From positions 5,192,220 through 5,256,219 of the forward strand of contig NZ_CP007128.1 of NCBI RefSeq assembly GCF_000522985.1: 64,000 nt of DNA. The letters run 5' to 3'. Shown one piece after another: positions 9,419 to 17,769 of this stretch (positions are counted from its first letter, which is position 1; each line of letters begins with the position of its first letter). This stretch comes from Gemmatirosa kalamazoonensis. Lineage in GTDB: Bacteria; Gemmatimonadota; Gemmatimonadetes; Gemmatimonadales; Gemmatimonadaceae. A program made the position numbers and the translations under genes. The notes below the pieces were generated by a model. That model saw only the letters and a program-made list of their open reading frames with translations. It was not told the origin of the DNA and made no database searches.

Positions 9419-10870
9419 TCAGGGTCGGCCGCGCTCGATCTCCCGTCTGACCCACTCGATCGCCTCCCACTCCGCCACCGGGATCCGCACCTGCGGCGCG
9501 ATCCCCACGCCGTCGATCCCCTGCCCCGCGGCCACGCGCTTCGACTTCGTCGTCGGGTAGTTCAGCACGAGATCCCCGCCCGGCATCTCCGCGCGGCGCA
9601 CGTTCGCGTAGTCGAGGATCCCCGCGCTGCGCTCGCCGTAGAGCGTCACCTTGGCGCTCTGCCGCGCGGCGAGCAGGAACTGCTCGCACGAGCTGGCGCA
9701 GCCCCGGTCGACGAGGATCGCCACGCGGCGCGGCAGCGTACGCACGGAGTCGAACGTCGTCTCGCCGTCGTTGCCGATCCACCATCCGCCGCGGCTCGCT
9801 TTCATTCGTGCGACGTTCGCCCGCAGCCCCGCGCGCTGCCCCTCGGGGAACGTGGTGTCGGCGGCGAGCGCCTCGTTCGCGCGGATGTTGTCGTCGGTCG
9901 CGAGCGCCATCATGCCGACGACCTTGATCGGGCCGGTGTACACCAGCGGCAGCAGCTCGCGATAGTTGTAGTCCGAGCCGCCGCCGTTGCCGCGCACGTC
10001 GACGACGAGCCGCTCCGCCGCGCGGATCCGCGCGCCCTCCGCGGCGAACAGCGAGTCGATGCCGCGGGGATCGTTGAACGTCGGGATCTGCACGAGCACC
10101 GTGCCCGGCCACAGCTCGCGCGCGGCGAAGCGCGTGTTGAGCGACGCGCGGAGCTGCTCCGGCGTGCGATCGCCCGCGCCCACCGGCCAGCGGCGCACCC
10201 ACGTCCCGCCGCCGGAGAACGTGAGCACGTTCCCGACGACGCGTGCCGTCCATCGCTGCTCCGAGTGGTCGCGCATGTAGAAGCGCGCCGCGTACACGCC
10301 GCCCGTGTCGCGCGCGAGCCGCGCCTTCACCTGCCCCGGCATCCACCACACCGAGTCGGCGGCGAGGACCGTCATCACCACGTCGCCGCTCGTCGCGTCG
10401 CGCAGCGCGGCCACGCGATAGCGACCGTCGAGCGACTCCCACACTCCCTCCGCCGCGTCGCGCCGCGCGCCGGACGCGGTGAGCCGGGCGCGCGCCGTCG
10501 GCTCGTCGAGGGCGCGCTGCTCCCACGACGCGTACCGTGCGCGCACCTCGTCGTCGCTCGGCGACGCGGCCGGCGACGCGGGTGCGGCGGCGCGGCGCGT
10601 GAACCCGAGGTGTCCGTCGCCGAAGAACGCGGTCCAGCGGCGGAGCACCGCGTCGCAGTCGGCCGACGTCGCCGCCCGCGCCGACGATGCGCGCAGCGTG
10701 TCGAGCAGCGCGTCGTACGCCGGTCGTCGGGCGGCGGTGACCTTGTCGTCGAAGCCGGCGTAGTTGCGCGCCGCGAAGGCGGTGGTCCACGCGAGCTGCG
10801 CGGTGCAGCTCGGCGTCGGCTGACGCTCGGCGAGGGCGAGGAGGGCGAGCAGCGGCGCGACGTGGAGCAT
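9419..10870 (-). CDS. S41-family C-terminal processing peptidase-like protein
   Basis: A 483-residue exported protein starting [17 protein letters not shown] (signal peptide), with GAGG about seven bases before ATG 10870. The C-terminal half has the S41/tail-specific protease fold: [12 protein letters not shown] followed by [16 protein letters not shown] (near residue 390), where a serine of CASS aligns with the nucleophile. [12 protein letters not shown] near the C-terminus is also typical. I see no PDZ domain between the helical N-terminal region and the catalytic core, so it resembles the interphotoreceptor-retinoid-binding-like S41 subgroup rather than CtpA. The substrate is unknown. It is divergent from the E1 dehydrogenase gene. 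Confidence 0.9.
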   Translation of the reverse strand: MLHVAPLLALLALAERQPTPSCTAQLAWTTAFAARNYAGFDDKVTAARRPAYDALLDTLRASSARAATSADCDAVLRRWTAFFGDGHLGFTRRAAAPASPAASPSDDEVRARYASWEQRALDEPTARARLTASGARRDAAEGVWESLDGRYRVAALRDATSGDVVMTVLAADSVWWMPGQVKARLARDTGGVYAARFYMRDHSEQRWTARVVGNVLTFSGGGTWVRRWPVGAGDRTPEQLRASLNTRFAARELWPGTVLVQIPTFNDPRGIDSLFAAEGARIRAAERLVVDVRGNGGGSDYNYRELLPLVYTGPIKVVGMMALATDDNIRANEALAADTTFPEGQRAGLRANVARMKASRGGWWIGNDGETTFDSVRTLPRRVAILVDRGCASSCEQFLLAARQSAKVTLYGERSAGILDYANVRRAEMPGGDLVLNYPTTKSKRVAAGQGIDGVGIAPQVRIPVAEWEAIEWVRREIERGRP

Positions 10871-10987
10871 GGGCGGCCTCGGGATCGGTGTCGTCGACGG
10901 AGGTCCGACAGCGCGAGCGACGCCAGCGTTTGCCCGCGGGGCGGACGCGCTCCGCGGCGTCGCTACCCGGGGCCTCCGCGGGCCCCT

Positions 10988-10993
10988 TATCTT
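10988..10993 (+). promoter_or_regulatory. TATCTT box, probable -10 of a leaderless transcript
   Basis: TATCTT ends exactly six bases before ATG 11000, so conventional spacing puts the first transcribed base on the A of the start codon. The following gene has no Shine-Dalgarno sequence, which fits leaderless initiation. No convincing -35 was seen. Confidence 0.45.
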
Positions 10994-10999
10994 TCGGCC

Positions 11000-13138
11000 A
11001 TGGCTACCCAGACCCGCCCCACGCGCAAGAGCGACAAGGCCGCCCCGGCCCCAGCGGGCGCCCCGGCGCTCACGCGCGAGCAGCTCCTCGCCGCATACCG
11101 CACGATGCTCCTGTCGCGCCGCCTCGACGACAAGGAGATCCAGCTCAAGCGGCAGAACCGGATCTTCTTCCAGATCTCGGGAGCCGGCCACGAGGCGGTG
11201 CTGGTCGCCGCGGGGTTCGTGTTCCGCGGCGGCTACGACTGGTTCTACACGTACTACCGCGACCGCGCGCTCTGCCTCGCGCTCGGCATGACGGCCGCCG
11301 AGATGCTCTACTCCGCGGTGGGCGCCGCGACCGATCCCAACTCCGGCGGGCGGCAGATGCCGAGCCACTGGGGGCGCAAGGATCTCAACATCGTCACGAC
11401 GTCGTCGCCGACCGGCACGCAGTTCCTGCAGGGCGTCGGCGCGGCCGAGGGATCGCTGCGCGCGAAGCTGTTAGGCCTCACCGACGGCTTCCACGACGAC
11501 GAGGTGGTGTTCATCTCCACCGGCGACGGCACGACGAGCCAGGGCGAGTTCTGGGAGTCGCTGAACACGGCGAGCAACCTGAAGCTCCCCGCCGTCTACC
11601 TCGTGGAGGACAACGGCTACGCCATCTCGGTGCCGGTCGAGGTGAACACCGCGGGCGGCTCCATCTCCGACCTCGTGTCGAGCTTCCCCGATCTGCACGT
11701 CGAGCGCGTCGACGGCTGCGACGTGATCGCGAGCTACGAGGCGCTGTGGCGCGCCGTGCGCCACGCGCGCGAGCGCAAGGGCCCCGCGCTCGTGCACGCG
11801 AAGGTCATCCGGCCGTACTCGCACTCGCTGTCCGACGACGAGACGCTGTACCGGCCGGCCGAGGAGCGCGACGCCGAGGCCGCGCGCGACCCGCTCACGA
11901 CGCTCCCCGCGTGGCTTCTCGCCGAGGGCCATGCGACGGAGCGCGACCTCGCCGAGATCCAGGAGAGCGTGGACGCCGAGGTGCTCGCGGCGACCGACGA
12001 CGCGCTCGAGCAGTCGCAGCCCGATCCGAGCACCGTGTACTACGCCGTCTACTCGCCCGACGTCGACCCCACCGGCGAGCAGTTCGACACCGAGGACGAC
12101 CCGCAGTTCTCCGGCGGCGACACGACGATGATCGAGCAGATCAACACCGTGATGAAGGACGAGATGCGGCGCAACGAGCGCATCGTCGTCTTCGGCGAGG
12201 ACGTCGCCGACGTGTCGCGCGAGGAGTACATCGGCAAGGTGAAGGGCAAGGGCGGCGTCTTCAAGGCGACGCACGGCCTGCAGACGGAGTTCGGCTCGGC
12301 GCGCGTGTACAACTCGCCGCTCGCGGAGGCGAACATCGTCGGCCGCGCGATCGGGCTCGCGCAGCGCGGGTTCAAGCCGGTCGTCGAGATCCAGTTCTTC
12401 GATTACATCTGGACCGCGTACATGCAGCTGCGCGACGAGCTCGCGACGATGCGGTGGCGGTCGAACGACATGTTCGCCTCGCCGCTGGTCGTGCGGACGA
12501 CGTACGGCGGCTACATCCGCGGCGCGATCTACCACTCGCAGACGGGCGCGTCGCTGTTCACGCACTGCCCGGGACTGCGCGTCGTCTGCCCGAGCGGCGC
12601 CGTCGACGCGGCGGGGCTGCTGCGCACCGCGATCCGCTGCGACGACCCGGTGATCTTCCTCGAGCACAAGCACCTGTACCGTCAGACGTACAACAAGGGA
12701 CGGTATCCGGGGCCGAACTTCATGATCCCGTTCGGCAAGGCGCGCGTGGTGCGCGAGGGGACCGATGCGACGGTGATCACCTACGGCGCGACGGTACAGC
12801 GCGCGCTCGCCGCCGCGAACCAGGCCGCGGAGGCGGGCGGGCCCGACGTCGAGGTGATCGACCTCCGCACGCTCAGCCCGTGGGACCAGGAGGCGGTCTA
12901 CGCGAGCGTCAAGAAGACGTCGCGCGCGATCGTCGCGTACGAGGACTCGCTGTCGTGGGGCTACGGCGCCGAGATCGCGGCGCGCATCGCCGACGACTGC
13001 TTCGCGTGGCTCGACGCGCCGGTGAAGCGCGTGGCGAGCACCGACACGTTCGTCGGCTACGCGCCGAGCCTCGAGGACGCGATCCTGCCGCAGCAGGAGA
13101 CGTTCCGGCGCGCGTACGAGGAGATCGTGAAGTTCTAG
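11000..13138 (+). CDS. Fused alpha-beta E1 of a 2-oxoacid (branched-chain type) dehydrogenase
   Basis: A single 712-residue chain carrying both E1 halves of a thiamine-diphosphate 2-oxoacid dehydrogenase. The alpha part (to about residue 355) has the ThDP motif starting [15 protein letters not shown] (about 175) and ending EDNGYAIS. The beta part (from about 375) starts [20 protein letters not shown] and includes FGEDVAD and a C-terminal transketolase-like domain with [11 protein letters not shown]. Branched-chain 2-oxoacids or pyruvate are the likely substrates. Separate alpha and beta subunits are commoner, but fused forms are known. No E2 or E3 gene is adjacent. The upstream open frame is discarded because homology starts at [10 protein letters not shown] and the predicted promoter abuts this ATG. 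Confidence 0.93.
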   Translation: MATQTRPTRKSDKAAPAPAGAPALTREQLLAAYRTMLLSRRLDDKEIQLKRQNRIFFQISGAGHEAVLVAAGFVFRGGYDWFYTYYRDRALCLALGMTAAEMLYSAVGAATDPNSGGRQMPSHWGRKDLNIVTTSSPTGTQFLQGVGAAEGSLRAKLLGLTDGFHDDEVVFISTGDGTTSQGEFWESLNTASNLKLPAVYLVEDNGYAISVPVEVNTAGGSISDLVSSFPDLHVERVDGCDVIASYEALWRAVRHARERKGPALVHAKVIRPYSHSLSDDETLYRPAEERDAEAARDPLTTLPAWLLAEGHATERDLAEIQESVDAEVLAATDDALEQSQPDPSTVYYAVYSPDVDPTGEQFDTEDDPQFSGGDTTMIEQINTVMKDEMRRNERIVVFGEDVADVSREEYIGKVKGKGGVFKATHGLQTEFGSARVYNSPLAEANIVGRAIGLAQRGFKPVVEIQFFDYIWTAYMQLRDELATMRWRSNDMFASPLVVRTTYGGYIRGAIYHSQTGASLFTHCPGLRVVCPSGAVDAAGLLRTAIRCDDPVIFLEHKHLYRQTYNKGRYPGPNFMIPFGKARVVREGTDATVITYGATVQRALAAANQAAEAGGPDVEVIDLRTLSPWDQEAVYASVKKTSRAIVAYEDSLSWGYGAEIAARIADDCFAWLDAPVKRVASTDTFVGYAPSLEDAILPQQETFRRAYEEIVKF

Positions 13139-13214
13139 GGCAGGAGGGCAGGAGCGCAGGAGGGCAGGAGTCCTTGTGGCTCTCCTGCCCTCCTGCGCTC
13201 CTGCCCTCCTGCCC
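13138..13214. repeat. Perfect 33-bp-arm hairpin made of GGGCAGGA words
   Basis: The left arm 13138-13170 and right arm 13182-13214 are exact reverse complements around an 11-base loop. The arms are tandem GGGCAGGA/GCGCAGGA words. The first base of the left arm is the last base of the E1 stop codon. It lies between convergent genes, so it probably terminates both. It shares its core with the hairpin at 23877-23957. Confidence 0.85.
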
Positions 13215-13221
13215 TCTCAGT

Positions 13222-13896
13222 TCAGAACGACAGGCCGAACGTGATCGGCACGTACTGCACGGTCTTCAGGTTCGCGAACTTGTCGGCCTTCGTGTACACG
13301 TTCGACAGTCGCGCCTCGGCGAACGCCTCGATGCCGCCGAGCTTGAGCAGCAGGCCCGCGCCGCCGTTGATGCCGAAGTCGGTCGTCGACTGCTCGGCGG
13401 CCGCGGTGACGGTGCCGGCCGGCGTCACGGTGACGTTCGCGGTGTTCTTCAGGTTGAACGCGCCCACGCCGGCGAGCACGTACGGGCGGATGGGGCCCGT
13501 CGGGAGCTGCAGCGTGAGGTTCGCGAGCCCGCCGAGGATCTGGCTGTAGCCGTCGCTCGTCGTGGTCGTCGTCGTGGTGCCGCCGGTGCCGATGCGCGAG
13601 AACTGCACCTGGCCCGCGCCGAAGCGGTTGTAGCTCACCGCGGCGCGGAAGCCTAACGGCGTGCCGGGCGCGCGGAACTCCACGTACCCCTGCCCGGCCA
13701 CGCCCTGCTTGAAGTCGCGCTTGATGGCCGTGGCGTCGCCGCCGTTCTTGAAGTCGCCGACCGGCATCGACACGCCGCCACCGATGCCGATGCGGATCGG
13801 GCGCTGCGTCGGGTCGGCTCGCTGCGCGCTTGCGGACGCCGCGGCGAGCGACGTCAGGAGCGCCGCGCCCGTGAGGATCGTCAGGCGCGCCGGCAT
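13222..13896 (-). CDS. Outer-membrane beta-barrel protein, 224 aa
   Basis: It starts MPARLTILTGAALLTSLAAASASAQ, a signal peptide ending in the ASAQ pattern common in this window. The mature part alternates hydrophobic and polar residues and glycines as in small OmpA/OmpW-like barrels (RIGIGGGVSMPVGDF, GQGYVEFRAPG, RPYVLAGVGAFN). It ends YVPITFGLSF, a C-terminal aromatic beta-signal for outer-membrane insertion. A low-complexity GTGGTTTTTTTSDGY loop is probably extracellular. Its ATG shares a base with the stop of the DUF4412 gene (TGATG), so the two are translationally coupled. The function of the barrel is not known. Confidence 0.85.
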   Translation of the reverse strand: MPARLTILTGAALLTSLAAASASAQRADPTQRPIRIGIGGGVSMPVGDFKNGGDATAIKRDFKQGVAGQGYVEFRAPGTPLGFRAAVSYNRFGAGQVQFSRIGTGGTTTTTTTSDGYSQILGGLANLTLQLPTGPIRPYVLAGVGAFNLKNTANVTVTPAGTVTAAAEQSTTDFGINGGAGLLLKLGGIEAFAEARLSNVYTKADKFANLKTVQYVPITFGLSF

Positions 13897-14921
13897 CACG
13901 GCTTCTTCCGCTTGAGGAAGCCGCCCAGCTTGCCCTTGATCGCGTCCACCGCGGCGTCCTTCCCCGCGTCCTTGGCCGCGTCCTTCGCGGCGTCCTTCAC
14001 CACCTTGCCCGCGTTGAGCGTGTCGAGCCCGTTCGCCTTCATCGCCGAGTCGAGCGAGGCGCCGACCTGGCGCATGTCGGTCACCTGGTAGTCCTTCGGG
14101 ATCTCGAACAGCGACGCGTCGAGCTTCCCGCTCTTCAGCTCCGTGATCTCCATGCGCGCGGTGTCCGTGCGCACGCGGCCCTTCTCGTCGGTGCCGGTCG
14201 CGTAGACGATCGTGCGCAACGGCATCCCCTCGCCGAACTGGCGCTCGAAGTCGGCGGCGCGCGGCGACGTGGCGAGGCCGGGGTTCGTGCGGGCGAGGCC
14301 GCGGCCGAACGAGTTGGACCACGCGCGCAGCGCCTCGGCGTCGACGCCCGGCAGGCGGGTGGCGATCCACATCTCGGCGGTGCCCTCGTCGGTCGACGTC
14401 TGCGTCCTGCCGAGGACCTTCACCTCCGACGTGCCGCTGGAGTGGACGCGGACGTGGCGCGTCGGGATGCCGAGGATCTTGTCCCCCGAGCCGAGGTCGT
14501 CCCAGTCGAACTTCGCGTCCTTCTGCGAGACCTTCACGACGGAGTTGTTCGTCGCCCTGCCGTAGCCCATCCCCATCCGCTCGCCGCTCCCGAAGCCCTC
14601 GCCGCTCATGGTGATCGCGACCTTCTGGGTCGGATCGACGATGGCGAAGGTCTTGTCGGCGCCGCGGATCAGCATGTAGCCGCCCGGCTTCATCATCGGC
14701 ATCCCCTCGGCGCCCTGGCGGAACTCCACGCGCATGTTGGAGCCGGCGGCGCGGACGGTCATCGCCATGTAGGGCACGGTGCCGCCCTGCGCGCGTGCGT
14801 CGCGCGCGGCCGAGCTGTGCATCTCGTACGTGAACGTGACACCCTGCTGGGCGCCGGCGGCCGACGCGGCGAGCACGAGGGCGGCGGGAACGAGCAGAGG
14901 CGGGAACGATCGAATGCGCAT
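13896..14921 (-). CDS. DUF4412-like exported protein with lysine-rich C-terminus
   Basis: A 341-residue exported protein; ATG 14921 has GGAGGA six bases upstream and begins MRIRSFPPLLVPAALVLAAS (signal peptide). The body, with PYMAMTVRAAGSNMRVEF, GGYMLIRGADKTFAIVDP and LDASLFEIPKDYQ, resembles DUF4412/LolA-like lipid- or cargo-binding folds. The C-terminus carries a repetitive KDAAKDAAKDAGKDAAVD amphipathic stretch (about residues 307-325) ending in the basic FLKRKKP. Similar tails appear in proteins that bind membranes or surfaces, but this is speculative. It forms a two-gene operon with the downstream barrel, suggesting a joint envelope role. Confidence 0.8.
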   Translation of the reverse strand: MRIRSFPPLLVPAALVLAASAAGAQQGVTFTYEMHSSAARDARAQGGTVPYMAMTVRAAGSNMRVEFRQGAEGMPMMKPGGYMLIRGADKTFAIVDPTQKVAITMSGEGFGSGERMGMGYGRATNNSVVKVSQKDAKFDWDDLGSGDKILGIPTRHVRVHSSGTSEVKVLGRTQTSTDEGTAEMWIATRLPGVDAEALRAWSNSFGRGLARTNPGLATSPRAADFERQFGEGMPLRTIVYATGTDEKGRVRTDTARMEITELKSGKLDASLFEIPKDYQVTDMRQVGASLDSAMKANGLDTLNAGKVVKDAAKDAAKDAGKDAAVDAIKGKLGGFLKRKKP

Positions 14922-15106
14922 GGTGGGTCCTCCTCGAGCGGGACGCAAACGGCGGGAAACAGGCGGCGGCTACCTACGACTGGAGCCAAAGTAGGGGTCA
15001 CCCCAATTCAGGCAAGCGTTCTCGCCCCCCGTCCGGGCGCGCCGCTTCGGCTCCTCAGCCGGATCCATACGCGGTCCCCGTGGCGCGCCGATCACGCGCC
15101 CGGCCG

Positions 15107-16240
15107 TCAGCGCGCCGCCGTCGCGATCCCGACGCCGAGCGGCGCGGCGAGCCCGAGCCGCACGCCGCCTCCACGCAGCGCCTGCGCGAACAGTCCCGGC
15201 GACACGCCGCCGACGCGCACGACGCCCGGGTACACGTTCGCCGCGAGCAGCGCGTCCGACTGGCTCGTGCGCACGAGCGAGACGAGCAGCGACCCGCCGC
15301 GGTCCACGAACACGCCGGCGTTCGGGCGCAGCACGACGGTGCGCCGTCCGGTCGCCGGGTCGATCACGGGATTGTCGACCGCGTCCGCGCCGGCGGCGAT
15401 CGACACGCTCGTGCCGCCGCGCCGGCCGATCGACACGCCGCCGAGGGTGGAGACGCCGAACGCGTAGAACAGCCGCGCGCGGCGCGTGCGCGGCAGCGGC
15501 ACCCGCAGCACGTACTGCTGTCCCGCGTTCTCGATCGTGCGCCGGGCGAAGTCGAAGGACGGCTGGCCGGGCCAGTTCGTGAGCTCGAGCCGGTCCGAGA
15601 ACAGCCGCTGTACGCGCGCCGACCGGAAGAGCAGGATGCCGCCGACGTCGAACACGTAGAGATCGGTGACCGCGTCCTCGTTAGGCAGCCGCGAGTCGCC
15701 GTTCTCGATCATCTCGTTCAGCAGATGCGCGCTCATCATCGTGACGCCGGAGAGCAGCGCCGGATGGGACGCGCCGTGCCACGCGTACCACTCCGTCATG
15801 CGCGCCGAGATCATGCCGCTGCCGAGCAGGTGGAACTCGTAGTTCGGCAGCCACTGCCCGCCCCCGCCGGCGGAGAGGGAGAGCGGCAGCAGCTCGCCGC
15901 GCACGACGTAGTGCAGCCCGAAGCGCTTCCACGCGCGGTCCGGCCGGGCGAGCGAGCGCGCCACGTTGCCGAGCGCCACGTCGTACGGAAAGCGCAGGAT
16001 GCGCCGGTCGGCGAAGTCGGTGCGCAGCATGTCGAAGCCCTCGTTCACGATCTCGGTGAACGGGTTGAACTCGGCCTCGGAGCCGTACGTCCGCCCGGCG
16101 TAGAACCGCCCCGGCTCGGGAACGGTGCCGCGGTGCGGGGCGCACGCCGTCGCCGCGGCGAGCAGGAGCGCCGCCCCCACGCGAAACGTTCGCCGCCGGT
16201 GTAGCGTAAGGGGGGCAGGACCCTCTCCCGCGTGCGCCAT
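15107..16240 (-). CDS. Predicted lipoprotein of unknown function, 377 aa
   Basis: ATG 16240 gives MAHAGEGPAPLTLHRRRTF, then a hydrophobic stretch and the lipobox-like ATACAP at about residues 31-36, so the mature protein would be lipid-anchored. The remainder (FYAGRTYGSEAEFNPFTEIVNE, GMISARMTEWYAWHG, LLNEMIENG) has no motif I recognise; the C-terminal half has the glycine-rich beta pattern of an outer-membrane-associated domain. The start is uncertain, as no ribosome-binding site is evident and a GTG 20 codons in is possible. Its ATG overlaps that of the divergent gene at 16239 in the palindrome CATG. The preceding gap (14922-15106) holds nothing recognisable. Confidence 0.7.
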   Translation of the reverse strand: MAHAGEGPAPLTLHRRRTFRVGAALLLAAATACAPHRGTVPEPGRFYAGRTYGSEAEFNPFTEIVNEGFDMLRTDFADRRILRFPYDVALGNVARSLARPDRAWKRFGLHYVVRGELLPLSLSAGGGGQWLPNYEFHLLGSGMISARMTEWYAWHGASHPALLSGVTMMSAHLLNEMIENGDSRLPNEDAVTDLYVFDVGGILLFRSARVQRLFSDRLELTNWPGQPSFDFARRTIENAGQQYVLRVPLPRTRRARLFYAFGVSTLGGVSIGRRGGTSVSIAAGADAVDNPVIDPATGRRTVVLRPNAGVFVDRGGSLLVSLVRTSQSDALLAANVYPGVVRVGGVSPGLFAQALRGGGVRLGLAAPLGVGIATAAR

Positions 16241-16529
16241 GCTGCTTATGCTCTCCATCCTCATCGCCCTCGCCATCGCCTTCGTCGGCTTCCGACTGAG
16301 CCGCCGCTTCGTGCGCGACCGGCTGCGGTTCGTCGACGCCGCGCAGCGCACCTCGGCGCCCTGGCTCGCGGGGATCGGCGCGCTCGTGCTGGGCGCGGTC
16401 GTCGTCGCGCTCATCCCCGGCCTGAGCGTCGGCACCGCCGTCGCGTTCGCCCTCGCCATCGGCACCGGTGTGGCCGCCGGTGCGCGCGACGTGCGCGAGG
16501 GGCGGCACCTGCTGGACGACGGGCGCTAG
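16239..16529 (+). CDS. Small two-helix membrane protein, 96 aa
   Basis: It starts MLLMLSILIALAIAFVGF, one transmembrane helix, followed by a basic cytoplasmic segment (RLSRRFVRDRLRF). A second hydrophobic segment (WLAGIGALVLGAVVVALI plus VGTAVAFALAIGTGVAAG) may span once or twice. The C-terminus is charged (ARDVREGRHLLDDGR). No family recognised. It is divergent from the lipoprotein gene with overlapping start codons, and convergent with the DinB gene, whose stop overlaps in CTAG. Start codons at 16239 and 16248 are both possible. Confidence 0.6.
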   Translation: MLLMLSILIALAIAFVGFRLSRRFVRDRLRFVDAAQRTSAPWLAGIGALVLGAVVVALIPGLSVGTAVAFALAIGTGVAAGARDVREGRHLLDDGR

Positions 16530-17074
16530 ACGACCAGCGGCAAGTACCGCTCGCGGAGCAGCATCGCGTGGTGCAGCTCGTGCCCCGCGATGATCCAGCC
16601 TAACGCCCGCGCGGTGATCGGAGCGTTGTTCGCCGTCACCCGTCGAGCGAGCCGCGCCTCGTCGAGGTTGTGGAACAGCGCCAGCGTGGCGCGCCGCACG
16701 GCGGTGAGCTCGCCCATCAGGCTGTTCAGCGCGCGCGCGTCGAAGCCGCCCTCCACGACGTAGGCGTTCTCGTCGAACGCCGGGAGCGACGCCGGCTCGC
16801 CGCGCGCCGCGCAGAGCGCGCGGTACGCGAACACCCGCTCCGCGTCGGCGAGGTGGCCGACGACCTCCTTCACGCTCCACTTGCCCGGCGCGTAGCGCAG
16901 CCCGCCCCCGGACTCGCCGAAGCGGTCGAGCAGCGCGACCGTCGTCTCGAGCTGCGACTCGAGCGCCGCGAGCAGATCGCCCTCCGGCACCTGGTCGATG
17001 TACTTCTGGTAGTACGGCAGGTACTCGCCCGTCGCCGGGCGCGTCGCGTACGACGGAAGGGTGGAGAGCGGCAT
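16526..17074 (-). CDS. DinB-like putative metal-dependent hydrolase
   Basis: A 182-residue four-helix-bundle protein of the DinB/YfiT family. Histidines that usually bind a divalent metal are visible in VGHLADAERVFAYR (about residues 74-87) and HELHHAMLLRERYLP near the C-terminus. Family members include bacillithiol or mycothiol S-transferases and DNA-damage-induced proteins; the thiol partner here cannot be told. ATG 17074 is chosen because the protein then starts MPLSTLPSYATRPATGEY, as in relatives. It lies 26 bases after the Cys-rich lipoprotein gene on the same strand, and its stop overlaps that of the convergent small membrane-protein gene. Confidence 0.88.
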   Translation of the reverse strand: MPLSTLPSYATRPATGEYLPYYQKYIDQVPEGDLLAALESQLETTVALLDRFGESGGGLRYAPGKWSVKEVVGHLADAERVFAYRALCAARGEPASLPAFDENAYVVEGGFDARALNSLMGELTAVRRATLALFHNLDEARLARRVTANNAPITARALGWIIAGHELHHAMLLRERYLPLVV

Positions 17075-17100
17075 GGTCGGGGGATCGAGAGAGTCGCGGC

Positions 17101-17769
17101 TCACCGCGGAACGGCGGGGACCACGGGGGCGTCGCCGACGTAGGCCGCGCGGCACGAGCCGCCGACCAGCGACGGGCGCGGCGGCTGCCGCAGCTCGCAC
17201 GTCGACATGATCTCGTACTTCGCGTTGAACGCCTTCTGCGCGCGCTCGAGCTCCGCGGCCTTGGCCTTCAGCGCGGCGACGTCGGTGCTGCGCGGGCAGT
17301 AGACGACGTAGTCCGCCGGCCCACCGCACGCCTTCGCGCCGAGGGGCAGCACGGTGCACTGGTCGGCGGCGGTGCAGCCGGTGACGTGGGCGAGCGCCTT
17401 CGCCTCGCGCATCAGCCGGTCGATCGCCGCCTGGTCGCTCGCCTGGTTCCCCGGCTGCGCCGAGGCGTCCTGCGGCGGCATGCGGTGCGGCACGGGACGC
17501 GGCGGGCGCGGCGTGAGCCGCGGCCGGGACGGCGAGTCCGACGGCGCGGGCCGCCCCGCGGGCACCTGGGTCTGCGGTGCGTGCGGCGCGGTGTCGCGCG
17601 CGGCGGTGTCCGGCGTCGCGGCGGCGGGAGGTACCGGAGCAGGCGCCGCCGTGGCGGGCGGCGTGGCGACCGCGCTGTCCGGCGCGGCGGCCGAGCTGTC
17701 CGCGCCGGAGCGCGTCGTCGAGCAGCCGGCGACGGCGAGGGTGCCTAACGTCAGGAGGATGCGTCTCAT
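17101..17769 (-). CDS. Cysteine-containing lipoprotein with proline-rich linker
   Basis: MRRILLTLGTLAVAGC is a lipoprotein signal with the lipidated Cys at residue 16. A long Ala/Pro/Thr-rich linker (about residues 17-105) follows. The C-terminal globular domain of about 110 residues has five or more cysteines (TGCTAADQCTVLPLGAKACG, VVYCPRS, MSTCELRQPP, GGSCRAAYV), suggesting disulfide bonding in the periplasm. I recall similar domains in proteobacterial hypothetical proteins, but no function is known. The start overlaps the amidohydrolase stop by four bases (ATGA), so the two are co-translated. Confidence 0.8.
   Translation of the reverse strand: MRRILLTLGTLAVAGCSTTRSGADSSAAAPDSAVATPPATAAPAPVPPAAATPDTAARDTAPHAPQTQVPAGRPAPSDSPSRPRLTPRPPRPVPHRMPPQDASAQPGNQASDQAAIDRLMREAKALAHVTGCTAADQCTVLPLGAKACGGPADYVVYCPRSTDVAALKAKAAELERAQKAFNAKYEIMSTCELRQPPRPSLVGGSCRAAYVGDAPVVPAVPR

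Noticed and set aside
9189-10790. Upstream extension of the zinc metalloprotease frame
   Set aside because: The frame stays open through the hairpin at 9271-9400 and antisense-like sequence opposite S41 codons; a proper signal peptide begins only at 9188.
9392-10999. Upstream extension of the E1 dehydrogenase frame
   Set aside because: It is antisense to the S41 peptidase gene and compositionally unnatural; E1 homology starts near 11000, next to a predicted promoter box.
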